A stretch of DNA of 64,000 nt from Niallia alba (GTDB lineage: Bacteria; Bacillota; Bacilli; Bacillales; Cytobacillaceae). Location: positions 3,016,001-3,080,000 of the forward strand of contig NZ_JABBPK010000001.1 in assembly GCF_012933555.1 (NCBI RefSeq). Reading direction: 5' to 3'. The position numbers and the translations under genes are program-made. Under the pieces are notes generated by a model that was not told the DNA's origin, did not search any database, and saw only the letters and a list, made by a program, of their open reading frames with translations. Positions 54,850-64,000 of this stretch are shown in pieces (position 1 is the stretch's first letter; every line of letters starts with the position of its first letter).

Positions 54850-54880
54850 AATCCCGAATAGTTTCTAACCATTCGGGATT
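54850..54880 (-). terminator. Terminator of ypiB
   Basis: A perfect 10-bp stem, AATCCCGAAT with ATTCGGGATT, then TTTTTG on the minus strand. It separates ypiB from ypjA where qcrABC would lie in B. subtilis. Confidence 0.85.
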
Positions 54881-54893
54881 AACTATTTATTTT

Positions 54894-55439
54894 TTATTTA
54901 TTTTGCAAGTATTTTAATTGATTCGTTAAGGTGTTAAACATCTCTTTATCGCCATTATCTAACGCTTCATCAATTAACTGGAGAATTTTTTCCTTTTGGA
55001 ATTTTTCTATACTGTTTACTAAAAACTGTTCTGCAATCATTTTATCTTTTTCGGTAATTTGCAGCTTTTTCGGCATAAATGGATTTTCTACCAACACAGC
55101 CGCATACTGATGAACTTGATTTGATGCGTAAAAGTTGAGCTGAATGTAAATATCTTCATCTCGATTTAGTCTAATATCATGAAAAGACTTTTCTGCATCT
55201 GTTGTCATCACATTTTCTTTATAAAATCTAAAAGGTACTTCATCTACACAATGCGTGGACATAATTAAACCTCTTGGACATTTTTCTGCATTTTCAACAA
55301 AATGGACTTTTTCCATCAATTGATCATGACTCATAAGATAATTTAAAATCCATACACATTCCCGTCTCTTCAATTGATAGTGATTCAAAAACCAACGAAT
55401 GAAGTCTTTTTTTTCGTTGACAGATACAGGGGTTTTCAT
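54894..55439 (-). CDS. ypiB: YpiB, UPF0302 protein
   Basis: A 181-residue cytosolic protein of the UPF0302 family. [21 protein letters not shown] near residues 10-30 and [18 protein letters not shown] near 86 are the conserved blocks; the C-terminus is a helix pair with a short IDEXX-type motif ([18 protein letters not shown]). B. subtilis YpiB is linked to stability of cytochrome bc biogenesis or of other proteins only by context; function unknown. ATG at 55439 has GGAGGG 8 bases upstream. It follows ypiA by about 140 bp. Confidence 0.88.
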   Translation of the reverse strand: MKTPVSVNEKKDFIRWFLNHYQLKRRECVWILNYLMSHDQLMEKVHFVENAEKCPRGLIMSTHCVDEVPFRFYKENVMTTDAEKSFHDIRLNRDEDIYIQLNFYASNQVHQYAAVLVENPFMPKKLQITEKDKMIAEQFLVNSIEKFQKEKILQLIDEALDNGDKEMFNTLTNQLKYLQNK

Positions 55440-55579
55440 TTTGTAATTCCCTCCTCTGTTTGCAACAAATTTTTATTATCCAACCTGTTTTACCTGCATC
55501 GCTCCTAAGGAAATGACAATTCTTAAGCGGCCAATAAGCCTCTTGGTACAATGATTTTCAAAGATTTTCATCCAAACAC

Positions 55580-56842
55580 TTATTCGTTATCCATAAGGCG
55601 TTGCAATATTTCAATATACTCCTCATTACTTGGATCTGTTTGTAAAAGCATATTAAAAATTTCGGCAGCATCCCTTCTTTTTCCTTCTTCTAAAAGAAAA
55701 TATCCATAATCATATAGAAAATCTGGAAGTTCTTTAAAGAAAGTATATGCTAATTGATATTTGTTTAATGCCTCTGAATATTTTTCAATTCCATGAAATG
55801 CTTTGGCAGCATCCCAATGTAGCTGTGGCTCTTCTATTTCGAGCTTATCCATCATCTCAATTAGCTCTAGAACATCTTCAAATCGATCTTGTGTTAAAAA
55901 TAACTTATTCAACAAAAGAACTGCTTCTGTAAATTCAGGATCAATCGCAAGCGCTTCTCTAAATTGTTCCTCCGCTTTTTGTTCGTCCCCAAGTTTTAAA
56001 GCTAATTTACCACCATATAGGTATAAATCTTTATTAAACTCATCTTGCTTTATCCCTTCGACTACCGTATTATACGCATCATCAAGCATTTCTTCATGTT
56101 CATACGCACGAGCCAAATATAGATATAAAGAATGGTAAGAGGGATCCAAACCTTTTACCTCTTCAAAGCGATTAATAGCAATCGTATATAAACCAGCTTG
56201 CGAAGCTGTCAAAGCCAGATTAAAAAGTGTATTTATCTCGATTTTTTCTTCTAATGCTTTTTCATAATAAGAAATAGCATCCTCAAATGCTCCTCCAGCA
56301 CTTAGATTATCCGCGATTCTTCCATTGATATTTACTCCAGCGATATTTTCCTCTGTAGGTAATACCTTTTGATAGGACTTAATTGCGTCGGTAATTTTCC
56401 CTTGTTCGGCATATAATTCCCCTAACGCAAAATCAATAATCACTTCATCTGGCAGGATTTTTTTTGCTTCTTTCAATTTCTGTTCACTGACCTCATACAG
56501 CCCATCCATTTGATAAAGATCTGCAAGCAATAGCAATGCTTGAGGGAAAGAAGGATCATTCGGGTTGATTTGTTCTAAATAAGAAATTGCTATTTCCTCA
56601 TTCCCTAGTTCCATTTCCGCTTCTGCAACTAAGACAAGCAATTCTCCTTCTTCGGGATAACCTTCCAGTAAAACTAAAAAGAGATCTTTTGCTTCTTCCA
56701 AAAATCCTAGCTGAAATAGTTCCTCTCCTAGCACAAATCTTTCTTCATTATTACCCGATTTCAATACATCTTGATAATATTTCAACGCTTTCTCTTGTTG
56801 TCCGTCTTCTAATAAAGCGATAATTTCATTAACTCTTTCCAT
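55580..56842 (-). CDS. ypiA: TPR-repeat protein YpiA
   Basis: A 420-residue protein built almost entirely of tetratricopeptide repeats (about eleven, 34-residue spacing; for example AKDLFLVLLEGYPEEGELLV, AIKSYQKVLPTEENIAGV, AEEQFREALAIDPEFTEAVL). It is acidic and cytosolic, probably a scaffold. ATG at 56842 has GAGAGGA 6 bases upstream. Order aroA - unknown gene - ypiA - ypiB follows B. subtilis apart from the inserted unknown gene. Confidence 0.9.
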   Translation of the reverse strand: MERVNEIIALLEDGQQEKALKYYQDVLKSGNNEERFVLGEELFQLGFLEEAKDLFLVLLEGYPEEGELLVLVAEAEMELGNEEIAISYLEQINPNDPSFPQALLLLADLYQMDGLYEVSEQKLKEAKKILPDEVIIDFALGELYAEQGKITDAIKSYQKVLPTEENIAGVNINGRIADNLSAGGAFEDAISYYEKALEEKIEINTLFNLALTASQAGLYTIAINRFEEVKGLDPSYHSLYLYLARAYEHEEMLDDAYNTVVEGIKQDEFNKDLYLYGGKLALKLGDEQKAEEQFREALAIDPEFTEAVLLLNKLFLTQDRFEDVLELIEMMDKLEIEEPQLHWDAAKAFHGIEKYSEALNKYQLAYTFFKELPDFLYDYGYFLLEEGKRRDAAEIFNMLLQTDPSNEEYIEILQRLMDNE

Positions 56843-56865
56843 ATGATATCCTCTCTAATCTCCTT

Positions 56866-57765
56866 CTATATTGTCAGGAAGGAAGGTACTTTTACTTCAA
56901 GTAATTCACCATAGCCGGGACGGTAAAATACTTTATCCCCTGCTCGAATACATTTTCCTTTGTGAATAGTCATTTGTATTCTATCATAATGATAATGAAA
57001 CAAATCATTTTCTTCAATATTTATGATTGAATCGTCGAAAGCAAATAAATTATATGTTACTTCTCCACCTTGATAAATATTTCCTTTAAATGGATATATC
57101 CCCATTTTTACTAAATCAGGATAGGCAATTGCTATCCCTTCTTTTATTTCATGGGGAATAGATGGTATTTTAACATCTCTCATTAATCTTGACCATATAT
57201 TTTGAGCCATTTTCTTTTCTTGCTCATCTTCCATTAAAAAAATCGGAACTAATGGTGCATTATAAGGGAATAGCGCCTCTTTAATCCAGCCCCATGGAAC
57301 TTGATACAATGCCTTTACTTCCTCAATTTCTATAAATAAGACGGGAAGTTTTTCTCTTTTGCAAGCGCGGACAAAACTAGGTGACAATAATTTCAAAGGA
57401 ATTTTTACTCCTGTTACATAATCAATTGCACAATTTAGTAGTTGATTCTTCATTTTCTTTAATTGTATGGGCAATTCCCTTTCTCTTTTTACTTCTAAAT
57501 AAAAAAGAAAGGTTGTACATCCTTTTTTGATTAAATTCTCTTCTATATAATTTCTTTGTTGAGAAGTAGAAGTAATTTGCTTCACTTGATTTTCTAAAAT
57601 AACTGTAGTGGGAGTCATTATATAAGGATTTCCATCCATTCGCATGTATTGGTAGGAGTGGAATTTTTCTTTCAACAATTCAATTCGATTTTCCTCGATA
57701 AGGATTGAAGTCTTTTTTACCCTTTGCCGCTTTAATAAATGTATATCTTCAATAATATATTGCAT
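56866..57765 (-). CDS. Unknown protein, degenerate amidohydrolase-like
   Basis: A 299-residue protein that I cannot name. The N-terminus (MQYIIEDIHLLKRQRVKKT, IEENRIELLKEK) looks like the beta-sandwich of amidohydrolases, followed by MDGNPYIMTPTTVI where those enzymes have the P-G-x-I-D-x-H-x-H metal motif. Here no H-x-H is present. IKKGCTTFLFYLEV would match the next strand. Near residue 215 it has IAYPDLVKMGIYPFKGNI, and at the end GDKVFYRPGYGELLEVKV. The TIM-barrel body looks short. It may be a non-catalytic relative. ATG at 57765. Between aroA and ypiA on the same strand. Confidence 0.6.
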   Translation of the reverse strand: MQYIIEDIHLLKRQRVKKTSILIEENRIELLKEKFHSYQYMRMDGNPYIMTPTTVILENQVKQITSTSQQRNYIEENLIKKGCTTFLFYLEVKRERELPIQLKKMKNQLLNCAIDYVTGVKIPLKLLSPSFVRACKREKLPVLFIEIEEVKALYQVPWGWIKEALFPYNAPLVPIFLMEDEQEKKMAQNIWSRLMRDVKIPSIPHEIKEGIAIAYPDLVKMGIYPFKGNIYQGGEVTYNLFAFDDSIINIEENDLFHYHYDRIQMTIHKGKCIRAGDKVFYRPGYGELLEVKVPSFLTI

Positions 57766-57855
57766 CCCAAATCACCACCTAGTCTTTTAGACAAGCTATG
57801 ATTTAGAGTTAGCAAATATTCCACAAATCAAGATTTTCTGATTTTCTGTAGAAGC

Positions 57856-57896
57856 AAAAAATCGTCGATAAACATAAAGTTCATCGACGATTTTTT
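57856..57896 (-). terminator. Terminator of the aro operon
   Basis: AAAAATCGTCGAT pairs with ATCGACGATTTTT directly after the aroA stop; T-rich on both strands. Confidence 0.85.
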
Positions 57897-57900
57897 ATCT

Positions 57901-59190
57901 TTAAACAGCTAAGTTATTAAGATGCAAAAAGAAAGAGGGATAGGATACTGCAATCGCATTCGCATTTTCAAGGATAAGTTCTCCTTCGCAAATCTGTGAA
58001 GCAATTGCAAGCATCATGCCAATACGATGGTCACCATGAGAGTCTACTTTCGCTCCAGTGAGCTTCTTTCCTCCCTTGATGATCATTCCGTCATCTGTTG
58101 CTTGTATATCTGCACCTAATTTTTTTAGCTCTGACACTACTGTATCAATCCTATTTGTTTCCTTTACCTTTAATTCATGGGCATCTTTTATTATCGTTAC
58201 ACCATCTGCTTGTGTTGCCAACAAAGCAATAATCGGGATTTCATCGATTAATTTCGGAATGATGTTTCCTCCAATCGTAGTTCCCTTCAAATCACTTGTT
58301 GATACTGTAATGGTTGCTGTAGGTTCAAAAATATCAGCATCATTTTTTTGAAATTCCATGGTTGCTCCCATGTTTTGAAGAACTTCCAATATTCCTGTTC
58401 TCGTCGGATTTAGGCCAACATTTTTCAACGTAATATAGCTGTTAGGAACAATACAACCAGCCACTAGGAAGAATGCCGCTGAAGAGATATCCCCAGGAAC
58501 ATGAATGTCCGTTCCGGTAAGCTTCTGACCACCTGTTACATAAATTTCATTTCCTTGTCTGCTAATCTCTCCACCGAATCGCTCTATCATTCTTTCGGTA
58601 TGATCCCTTGTAGCGACTGGCTCAATTACTTTTGTAACACCATCTGCATTTAGACCAGCAAATAGAATAGCGGATTTTACTTGGGCACTTGCTACTGGCA
58701 AACGATAAGTTATACTTTGTAAGTCGCCCCCGCGAACAGATAAAGGAGTATACTTACCATCTTCTCTTCCATCAATTTTCGCACCCATTTCTCTTAATGG
58801 AGTAACCACTCTTGTCATTGGACGCTTACCAATCGAAGAATCACCGATTAATGTACTATGAAAGTGCAAACCTGATAATATTCCCGCTAATAACCTGATA
58901 GTTGTACCAGAATTCCCAACATCTAAAATTTCTTTTGGTTCTTGTAGTCCTTCTGTACCTTTTCCGTGGATAACTACTTCTTCTTCATTCTGTTCTATTA
59001 ATACTCCTAATTTTCGAAAACAAGAGATAGTGCTTAAGCAATCGTCCCCTAAAAGGAAATTGGTAACCCTCGTCTTCCCCTTTGCTATCGATCCAAACAT
59101 AATGGAACGATGAGAAATTGATTTATCACCTGGTACTGTAATTTCTCCTTTTAATCCGTAAGTATTTTGTTTAAGTGTTATTAAATTCAA
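57901..59190 (-). CDS. aroA: EPSP synthase (3-phosphoshikimate 1-carboxyvinyltransferase)
   Basis: A 429-residue enzyme of the shikimate pathway (called aroE in B. subtilis). Seen: [31 protein letters not shown] (the N-x-G-T-x-x-R loop) near residue 90, [23 protein letters not shown], and the end motif [12 protein letters not shown] take TTG at 59190 as start (AAGGTG 6 bases upstream), which gives the expected length; the longer frame from 59244 overlaps tyrA. The serine/threonine site pattern SGTTIR fits the class II, B. subtilis-like type. Confidence 0.93.
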   Translation of the reverse strand: MNLITLKQNTYGLKGEITVPGDKSISHRSIMFGSIAKGKTRVTNFLLGDDCLSTISCFRKLGVLIEQNEEEVVIHGKGTEGLQEPKEILDVGNSGTTIRLLAGILSGLHFHSTLIGDSSIGKRPMTRVVTPLREMGAKIDGREDGKYTPLSVRGGDLQSITYRLPVASAQVKSAILFAGLNADGVTKVIEPVATRDHTERMIERFGGEISRQGNEIYVTGGQKLTGTDIHVPGDISSAAFFLVAGCIVPNSYITLKNVGLNPTRTGILEVLQNMGATMEFQKNDADIFEPTATITVSTSDLKGTTIGGNIIPKLIDEIPIIALLATQADGVTIIKDAHELKVKETNRIDTVVSELKKLGADIQATDDGMIIKGGKKLTGAKVDSHGDHRIGMMLAIASQICEGELILENANAIAVSYPSFFLHLNNLAV

Positions 59191-59206
59191 TTGATTCACC
59201 TTCGTT

Positions 59207-60310
59207 CTATCCAATCGTAGTATCATAATTTGAATAAGAAGCAATACACTTTTGTGCTCTTACTCTATCTTCCTCTGTCTGAAAACTAATAACCAAGATT
59301 CCAAAAATCTCTTCCCGAGTTTCCATTATTCGAATATTAGTTATACTTATATTTTCTTTTGCTAAATAACCAGTAATTTCAGATATTACCCCTGGATAAT
59401 CGGGTACATCAACAAATAAATCATAAAACGCCGGTATCGCACCCTTTTGATCTTGAGGCAAGCCATCCCTTACCTTTTTAGCTCTAGCGAAATAGTCATA
59501 TAATTCCTCTGCTTGTTCCTTTTCAATAAATGAGAGGACTTTATCCATTTCCTTTTTCCAGTCATTCATTAACTCCATTAATACGTTTTTGTTATGTATT
59601 AATATGTCTCGCCACATAGAAGGACTGCTAGAGGCAATTCTAGTTATGTCTCTGAATCCACCAGCAGCTAATCTTGTTACCAGTTTATGTTGTTCACTAA
59701 TATGATCTGCCTGGTGAACTAAAGATGCCGCAACTATATGAGGCATATGACTGATTGCACCTGCTAATAAATCATGCTCTTCTGGAGAAATAACAAGAAA
59801 TTTTGCATTCGTTCCTTGTAACCATTTCAGCAAGTGTTGAACATGCTGATCATTAACTCTTTCAGGAGGAGTTAATAAATAAAATGCATTTTCAAAAAGT
59901 ATCACTTTTGAAGCAGACACTCCACTTTTATGAGATCCCGCCATCGGATGTCCTCCTATAAAGGTTATGCCTTTATCTAATAGCACTTGCGATTTTTTCG
60001 TTATAACAGACTTGGTGCTCCCAACATCTGTTATTAATACATTTTGTTTTAACTCCATTTTAGAAAGAGTTTCCATGATTTTTTCTGTTTCTTTAACTGG
60101 TGTAGAAAGAATAATGAGATCAGCCGATTTTGCTCCTTCTTCAATTGTTGTTGAGCGTTCATCAATAACACCTAGCATGCTCGCTAATTTCAAATTATCC
60201 TGTGAAATATCGTAACCAGTGATGATGCTTTCTGGGTGTTCTTTTTTTATGCATAAAGCTAACGATCCACCTATAAGTCCTAAACCTATTATGAAGACGC
60301 GACCGTTCAT
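59207..60310 (-). CDS. tyrA: Prephenate dehydrogenase TyrA
   Basis: A 367-residue NAD-dependent enzyme that converts prephenate to 4-hydroxyphenylpyruvate for tyrosine. The Rossmann motif is [13 protein letters not shown] near residue 7; [13 protein letters not shown] near 127 and the [12 protein letters not shown] helix near 190 are the active-site histidine regions. The last 75 residues form an ACT regulatory domain ([20 protein letters not shown]), which implies feedback by tyrosine. ATG at 60310; the longer frame from 60334 lacks a ribosome site. Confidence 0.94.
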   Translation of the reverse strand: MNGRVFIIGLGLIGGSLALCIKKEHPESIITGYDISQDNLKLASMLGVIDERSTTIEEGAKSADLIILSTPVKETEKIMETLSKMELKQNVLITDVGSTKSVITKKSQVLLDKGITFIGGHPMAGSHKSGVSASKVILFENAFYLLTPPERVNDQHVQHLLKWLQGTNAKFLVISPEEHDLLAGAISHMPHIVAASLVHQADHISEQHKLVTRLAAGGFRDITRIASSSPSMWRDILIHNKNVLMELMNDWKKEMDKVLSFIEKEQAEELYDYFARAKKVRDGLPQDQKGAIPAFYDLFVDVPDYPGVISEITGYLAKENISITNIRIMETREEIFGILVISFQTEEDRVRAQKCIASYSNYDTTIG

Positions 60311-60336
60311 TCTAGCACCGCCTTCTATTCGCATTA

Positions 60337-61440
60337 TTATTTCGCTACTTTCTTTTCAGTAAGAAATTGCGTCATAACTTTAATCAATCCTTCATTCTCT
60401 TCTTTTGATCCGACTGTAATACGAACAGAAGTAGGGAATTTCAAAGGAACTCCAGAACGTACGATAAATCCTTTACTCATTAAATAATGGAATACTTCAT
60501 CGCCGTCTATTTTAAAATCAACTAAAACAAAGTTTGTTTGTGATGGGTAGTAGGATAAGTTATTTTCCTCACAAAAACGATATAATTGCTCTAATCCTTC
60601 TCTATTTTTCTGTCTACAACTTTCCACAAACTCCTGATCCTTTAATGCTTCTTCTGTTGCGATTTGACCTAATGTATTGACATTAAACGGTTCTCTAATC
60701 GGATCTAACGTGTTTAATAGTGTAGCATTCGCAACACCATATCCTACACGGAAGCTCGCAAGACCATATATTTTTGAAAATGTTCGTAACACGATAAGAT
60801 TACTAAACTGTCTAGTTAGAGAAATAGAATCATAATAATCGCCTGCAACTACATACTCGTAATATGCTTCATCCAGCACAACAAGAATGTCTTCTGGAAC
60901 CTTTTCTAGAAAAGTGAGTAATTCCTTTTCAGGAATATATGTGCCAGTTGGATTATTCGGACTGCATAGCCAAACAACACTTGTATTATCATCAATTGCT
61001 GCAAGCATAGCAGGCAAATCATGTTCCGCTTTTTCTGTAAGTGGAACTTCTCTGACTTCTGCCCCATCAACAATTGCATTATGCTTATACTGGCCGAACG
61101 TATGGCAAGCCATTACCGTATTTAAACCTGGTCTTAGTAAAGCTCTAGATATCATTAAAATGATTTCATCTGAACCATTTCCTAGTATTAATTCTTCTGG
61201 TGTAACCTTTAAGAAATCAGCTAGCGCATAACGAAGGTTTGTAGCATATCCATCCGGATATAAAGCATAAGAACCATCGACTTTTTTTAAGGCGTCTAAT
61301 ACTTTGGGAGAGCTTCCAAATGGATTCTCATTAGACGCAAGTTTTACAATATGTTCTAAATTAAATTGTTTTTTCACTTCTTCTATCGTTCTACCTGGTT
61401 GATAAGCTTTTAAACCTAAAAGCTGCTGTTTCCATTTCAT
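60337..61440 (-). CDS. hisC: Histidinol-phosphate / aromatic aminotransferase HisC
   Basis: A 367-residue PLP aminotransferase used in histidine synthesis and, in Bacillus, aromatic amino acids. Motifs: KLASNENPFGSSP near residue 33, CSPNNPTGTY near 155, VLDEAYYEYV near 185 and the PLP lysine in TFSKIYGLASFRVGYG near 217. ATG at 61440 with GGGGTG 6 bases upstream. It comes directly after aroH; the trp operon found between them in B. subtilis is missing. Confidence 0.94.
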   Translation of the reverse strand: MKWKQQLLGLKAYQPGRTIEEVKKQFNLEHIVKLASNENPFGSSPKVLDALKKVDGSYALYPDGYATNLRYALADFLKVTPEELILGNGSDEIILMISRALLRPGLNTVMACHTFGQYKHNAIVDGAEVREVPLTEKAEHDLPAMLAAIDDNTSVVWLCSPNNPTGTYIPEKELLTFLEKVPEDILVVLDEAYYEYVVAGDYYDSISLTRQFSNLIVLRTFSKIYGLASFRVGYGVANATLLNTLDPIREPFNVNTLGQIATEEALKDQEFVESCRQKNREGLEQLYRFCEENNLSYYPSQTNFVLVDFKIDGDEVFHYLMSKGFIVRSGVPLKFPTSVRITVGSKEENEGLIKVMTQFLTEKKVAK

Positions 61441-61460
61441 TTTTTTCACCCCGAGTAGTT

Positions 61461-61826
61461 TTATTGTTTTGTTAAATCTGGTCTTAATTGAATAGCCTTT
61501 TCTAAATAAGTATGCTGGATTTCATCTTGACGAAGCTCAGTGTTCCAATGCATCATAATACGAATGCACTTTTCTAACGCCTGCGGAACAGCTATTTCCT
61601 TCATGCACATTACTGGAACGTAGGTCCAATCTTCTTGCATTCGAATAACTTTAGCTGGAAAAGCAGCATTTATATCATCTGTTACCGATAAGAATACTGA
61701 TGCTACATCAACTGCTTTTATCTTATTTGCCTTAATCATCTCTTTAAAAAGGCTTTCTGTAGCTGATAATATTTCTGCTTCGATATTATTTTCAACCGTT
61801 ATAGCTCCCCTAACTCCTCTAATCAT
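61461..61826 (-). CDS. aroH: Chorismate mutase AroH
   Basis: A 121-residue monofunctional chorismate mutase of the trimeric B. subtilis AroH type (chorismate to prephenate). The start MIRGVRGAITVE, then SVFLSVTDDINAAFPAKVIR and VPVMCMKEIAV, match the fold; Arg7 and Arg90-type residues (R at GVRGA, R in ALEKCIRIMMHWN) are the expected ligands. The ATG is adjacent to the aroB stop codon. It ends 20 bp before hisC. Confidence 0.95.
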   Translation of the reverse strand: MIRGVRGAITVENNIEAEILSATESLFKEMIKANKIKAVDVASVFLSVTDDINAAFPAKVIRMQEDWTYVPVMCMKEIAVPQALEKCIRIMMHWNTELRQDEIQHTYLEKAIQLRPDLTKQ

Positions 61827-62909
61827 CTACTTCCCACCTTTGAATAACGCTAATTCTTTTCTTATTTCCTCTTCATTCATCTCTACTAGAACAGGAATTC
61901 CTAATTCTTTCAAAAGGACAAAACGGATCGTTCCATTTACCGATTTTTTATCCTGTCTCATTCGATCAATCAAACGGTCTATTTCTAAATTTTCTGGAAT
62001 ATCATAGGCATATCCAAGCTGTTTAAGCCACTTTATGAATTCCTCAATAGAAAATACTAAGTCGCATTTCTGTTTGCTTAATCTTAACGCAAAAATCATT
62101 CCTATAACAATTGCTTCCCCGTGCGTAAATTTCCCATAACCCATCTCAGCTTCAATTGCATGACCTAACGTATGACCAAAATTCAAAAAGGCACGTACAT
62201 TTGCTTCTCTTTCATCCTTTTCTACAATTGCCCGTTTAACAAGAATTCCTTTTTCCAGAATCGCTGACCAATAACCTACATTTACTTTTGATAAATCACT
62301 TATCTGACTTTGCAATTCATGATAAAACGCTACATCACTTATTAATGCGTGCTTGATTACCTCTCCAAACCCTGAACGCAGCTCTTGAAGTGGTAGCGTA
62401 GTTAGAAAAGTTGTATCATAGATAACTGCTTCTGGCTGATTAAAAACACCAATCATATTTTTTCCAAGAGGATGATTAATAGCGACTTTCCCCCCAACCG
62501 CACTATCATGAGCTAAAATAGTTGTAGGTATCTGAATGAAAGGAATTCCTCTCATAAAGGACGCAGCTACATAACCAGCTAAATCACCAACCGCACCCCC
62601 ACCCAATGCTAGCACTAATGATTTACGGTCTAAATGTTGTTCGAGCATATAAGTCAAACAAGCATAAAAAACGTCAAAAGTTTTCGCCTTTTCTCCTGCT
62701 GGTACTGTATATGTAATAACAGGAAAAGAGGAAAGTTTATTTTCTACTGTCTTCAAATGCAGCTTTTCTACCGATTCATCTGTAATAATCAAGATTTTTG
62801 TTGCGTCAGCAAAATTCTTTTGTATAAAAAAAGTTAGCTGATTAATAACATGTTCCCCAATCCATACATCGTATTGTTTTGACGCTGTTTGAATAGAAAC
62901 AGTGTGCAT
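61827..62909 (-). CDS. aroB: 3-dehydroquinate synthase
   Basis: A 360-residue NAD- and metal-dependent shikimate enzyme (DAHP to dehydroquinate). Motifs: IITDESVEKLH near residue 42, ALGGGAVGDLAGYVAASFMRG near 100-120, the IPTTILAHDSAVGGKVAIN block, and metal ligands E and H in GFGEVIKHALI and NFGHTLGHAIEAE, plus THGEAI. It overlaps the aroF stop by TAATG. Confidence 0.96.
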   Translation of the reverse strand: MHTVSIQTASKQYDVWIGEHVINQLTFFIQKNFADATKILIITDESVEKLHLKTVENKLSSFPVITYTVPAGEKAKTFDVFYACLTYMLEQHLDRKSLVLALGGGAVGDLAGYVAASFMRGIPFIQIPTTILAHDSAVGGKVAINHPLGKNMIGVFNQPEAVIYDTTFLTTLPLQELRSGFGEVIKHALISDVAFYHELQSQISDLSKVNVGYWSAILEKGILVKRAIVEKDEREANVRAFLNFGHTLGHAIEAEMGYGKFTHGEAIVIGMIFALRLSKQKCDLVFSIEEFIKWLKQLGYAYDIPENLEIDRLIDRMRQDKKSVNGTIRFVLLKELGIPVLVEMNEEEIRKELALFKGGK

Positions 62910-64000
62910 TAGAATTCCCTCGCATGTCTATTGTGCTCAGCAATATTAGCTACAAGTCCTTCGAAACGATCAGAATAAAACTGATCAACAATGGCTGAAG
63001 CAAGCTCCCAAGCAACAGCGTGCTCTGCTACTACTGACGCAGCTGGAACCGCGCAACTATCACTTCGTTCAATACTTGCTGTAAATTCTTCTTTTGTATC
63101 GATATCAACACTCTTTAACGGTTTGTACAAGGTCGGAATCGGCTTCATTACTCCTCTTACAACTAGCGGCATTCCATTAGTCATTCCACCTTCTAAACCA
63201 CCTAAACGGTTCGTTCTACGTGAATAACCGGTTTCTTTATCCCAGATAATTTCATCATGGACTTCACTTCCAGGCATTCTCGCAGCTTCAAAACCAATGC
63301 CAATCTCTACTCCTTTAAATGCATTAATACTCATTATGGCAGCGGCAAGCTTTGCATCTAGCTTACGATCATAATGAACATAGCTGCCAACACCAATCGG
63401 CATGCCTTCCACAATCACTTCGACAACTCCGCCAATCGAATCGCCATTCGCTTTTGCCTCATCAATCGCCTTCATCATTTCCAGTCCCGCTTCTTCATCT
63501 AAACAGCGAACTGGAGAATTTTCTGTGATTTCCTTAAGCTTTTCAATCGATTCATAATCTGCAACTTTTGATTTTATACCACCAATTTCCACTACATGAG
63601 AAGCAACTTTAATCCCTAACAAAGCAAGTAATTTCTTCGCTACCGCTCCTGCTGCCACACGAACTGTCGTTTCACGTGCTGACGAACGCTCTAACACGTT
63701 TCTCATATCACGATGACCATATTTAATGGCCCCGTTTAGATCGGCATGCCCAGGTCTTGGACGGCTAATCTTTCTTTTTATATCATTTGCTTCTGCATCA
63801 TCAAGCGGATCCTGCCCCATAATTTTGGTCCAATGCTTCCAATCATTATTTTCTACGATTAGAGAAACAGGTGAACCTAATGTATAGCCATGTCTAATAC
63901 CACCGCCAATTTCAACAGTATCTGTTTCAATTTGCATTCTTCTTCCTCTGCCATGCCCCTTTTGCCTTCTAGCTAGTTCCTCATTTATATCTTCTGCTAA
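62909..64000 (-). CDS. aroF: Chorismate synthase, partial at the window edge
   Basis: The coding frame stays open to base 64000. The ATG at 63937 is internal: the 21 codons before it read [13 protein letters not shown] and GRGRR, the family sequence. The true start lies outside, about 30 codons further. It makes chorismate from EPSP with reduced FMN. Seen: [18 protein letters not shown], the [16 protein letters not shown] block, [28 protein letters not shown] and [13 protein letters not shown]. Named aroF in Bacillus (aroC in E. coli). First visible gene of the aroF-aroB-aroH string. Confidence 0.96.
   Translation of the reverse strand, partial: LAEDINEELARRQKGHGRGRRMQIETDTVEIGGGIRHGYTLGSPVSLIVENNDWKHWTKIMGQDPLDDAEANDIKRKISRPRPGHADLNGAIKYGHRDMRNVLERSSARETTVRVAAGAVAKKLLALLGIKVASHVVEIGGIKSKVADYESIEKLKEITENSPVRCLDEEAGLEMMKAIDEAKANGDSIGGVVEVIVEGMPIGVGSYVHYDRKLDAKLAAAIMSINAFKGVEIGIGFEAARMPGSEVHDEIIWDKETGYSRRTNRLGGLEGGMTNGMPLVVRGVMKPIPTLYKPLKSVDIDTKEEFTASIERSDSCAVPAASVVAEHAVAWELASAIVDQFYSDRFEGLVANIAEHNRHAREF

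Overview
The window is chromosomal DNA of an endospore-forming member of the Bacillaceae. It is AT-rich, has strong GGAGG-type ribosome sites and many TTG or GTG starts, and carries spore genes (sspL, cotD, a yppG-like gene, ypjB) and bacillithiol genes (bshA, bshB1). Gene order follows the B. subtilis aroF-to-ypbR region closely, read in reverse. The species is not B. subtilis. The repeat families and the missing qcrABC and trp genes fit a Bacillus or Niallia-like relative, but I cannot name it from sequence alone.

Layout, left to right. 1-7.1 kb: a DUF6123-like gene, yuiD-like, sspL, the YpcP 5'-3' exonuclease, a frameshifted sulfurtransferase and the giant dynamin-like dynA. 7.2-8.6 kb: a Fur-box-controlled 32-residue membrane peptide, a CheX-like phosphatase and a tiny zinc-ribbon protein. 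8.7-15.3 kb: carboxypeptidase ypwA, the Fe-S helicase ypvA, the rRNA methyltransferase ypsC, RNase P RNA and gpsB. 15.4-24.5 kb: ypsA, cotD, mrfB-mrfA (DNA repair), an alpha/beta hydrolase, an Hsp20 protein, a yppG-like coat gene and two copies of a 568-bp composite repeat. 24.8-32.5 kb: yppE, yppD-like and yppC, the divergent recU-ponA, then ypoC, nth and dnaD. 32.7-47.8 kb: asnS, aspB, ypmB, dinG, panBCD, birA, cca, bshA, bshB1, mgsA, dapB and mazG-like ypjD. 47.9-54.8 kb: a six-copy 153-bp tandem repeat, a YitT-type membrane protein, a beta-lactamase-like hydrolase, an MFS transporter, a zinc peptidase, ypjB and ypjA. 54.9-64 kb: ypiB, ypiA, an unknown protein, and the aroA-tyrA-hisC-aroH-aroB-aroF end of the aromatic supraoperon. 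The chorismate synthase gene runs off the right edge.

The core genes are conventional: chorismate, tyrosine and histidine-transaminase steps, pantothenate synthesis, bacillithiol, lysine/DAP, replication and repair, and wall synthesis. The unusual material lies between them. A bcr1-like element with ATAAA flanks occurs at eight loci, one a perfect six-unit tandem array. A second family with GGCTGTTTTC/GAAAACAGCC ends sits at operon junctions. Two near-identical 568-bp composite elements carry no transposase. The most function-suggestive new items are the Fur-box peptide unit at 7.3-7.57 kb, a LexA-like box inside the mrfA promoter, an 11-bp tandem duplication breaking the sulfurtransferase, and a metal-ligand-less amidohydrolase-like protein beside aroA.
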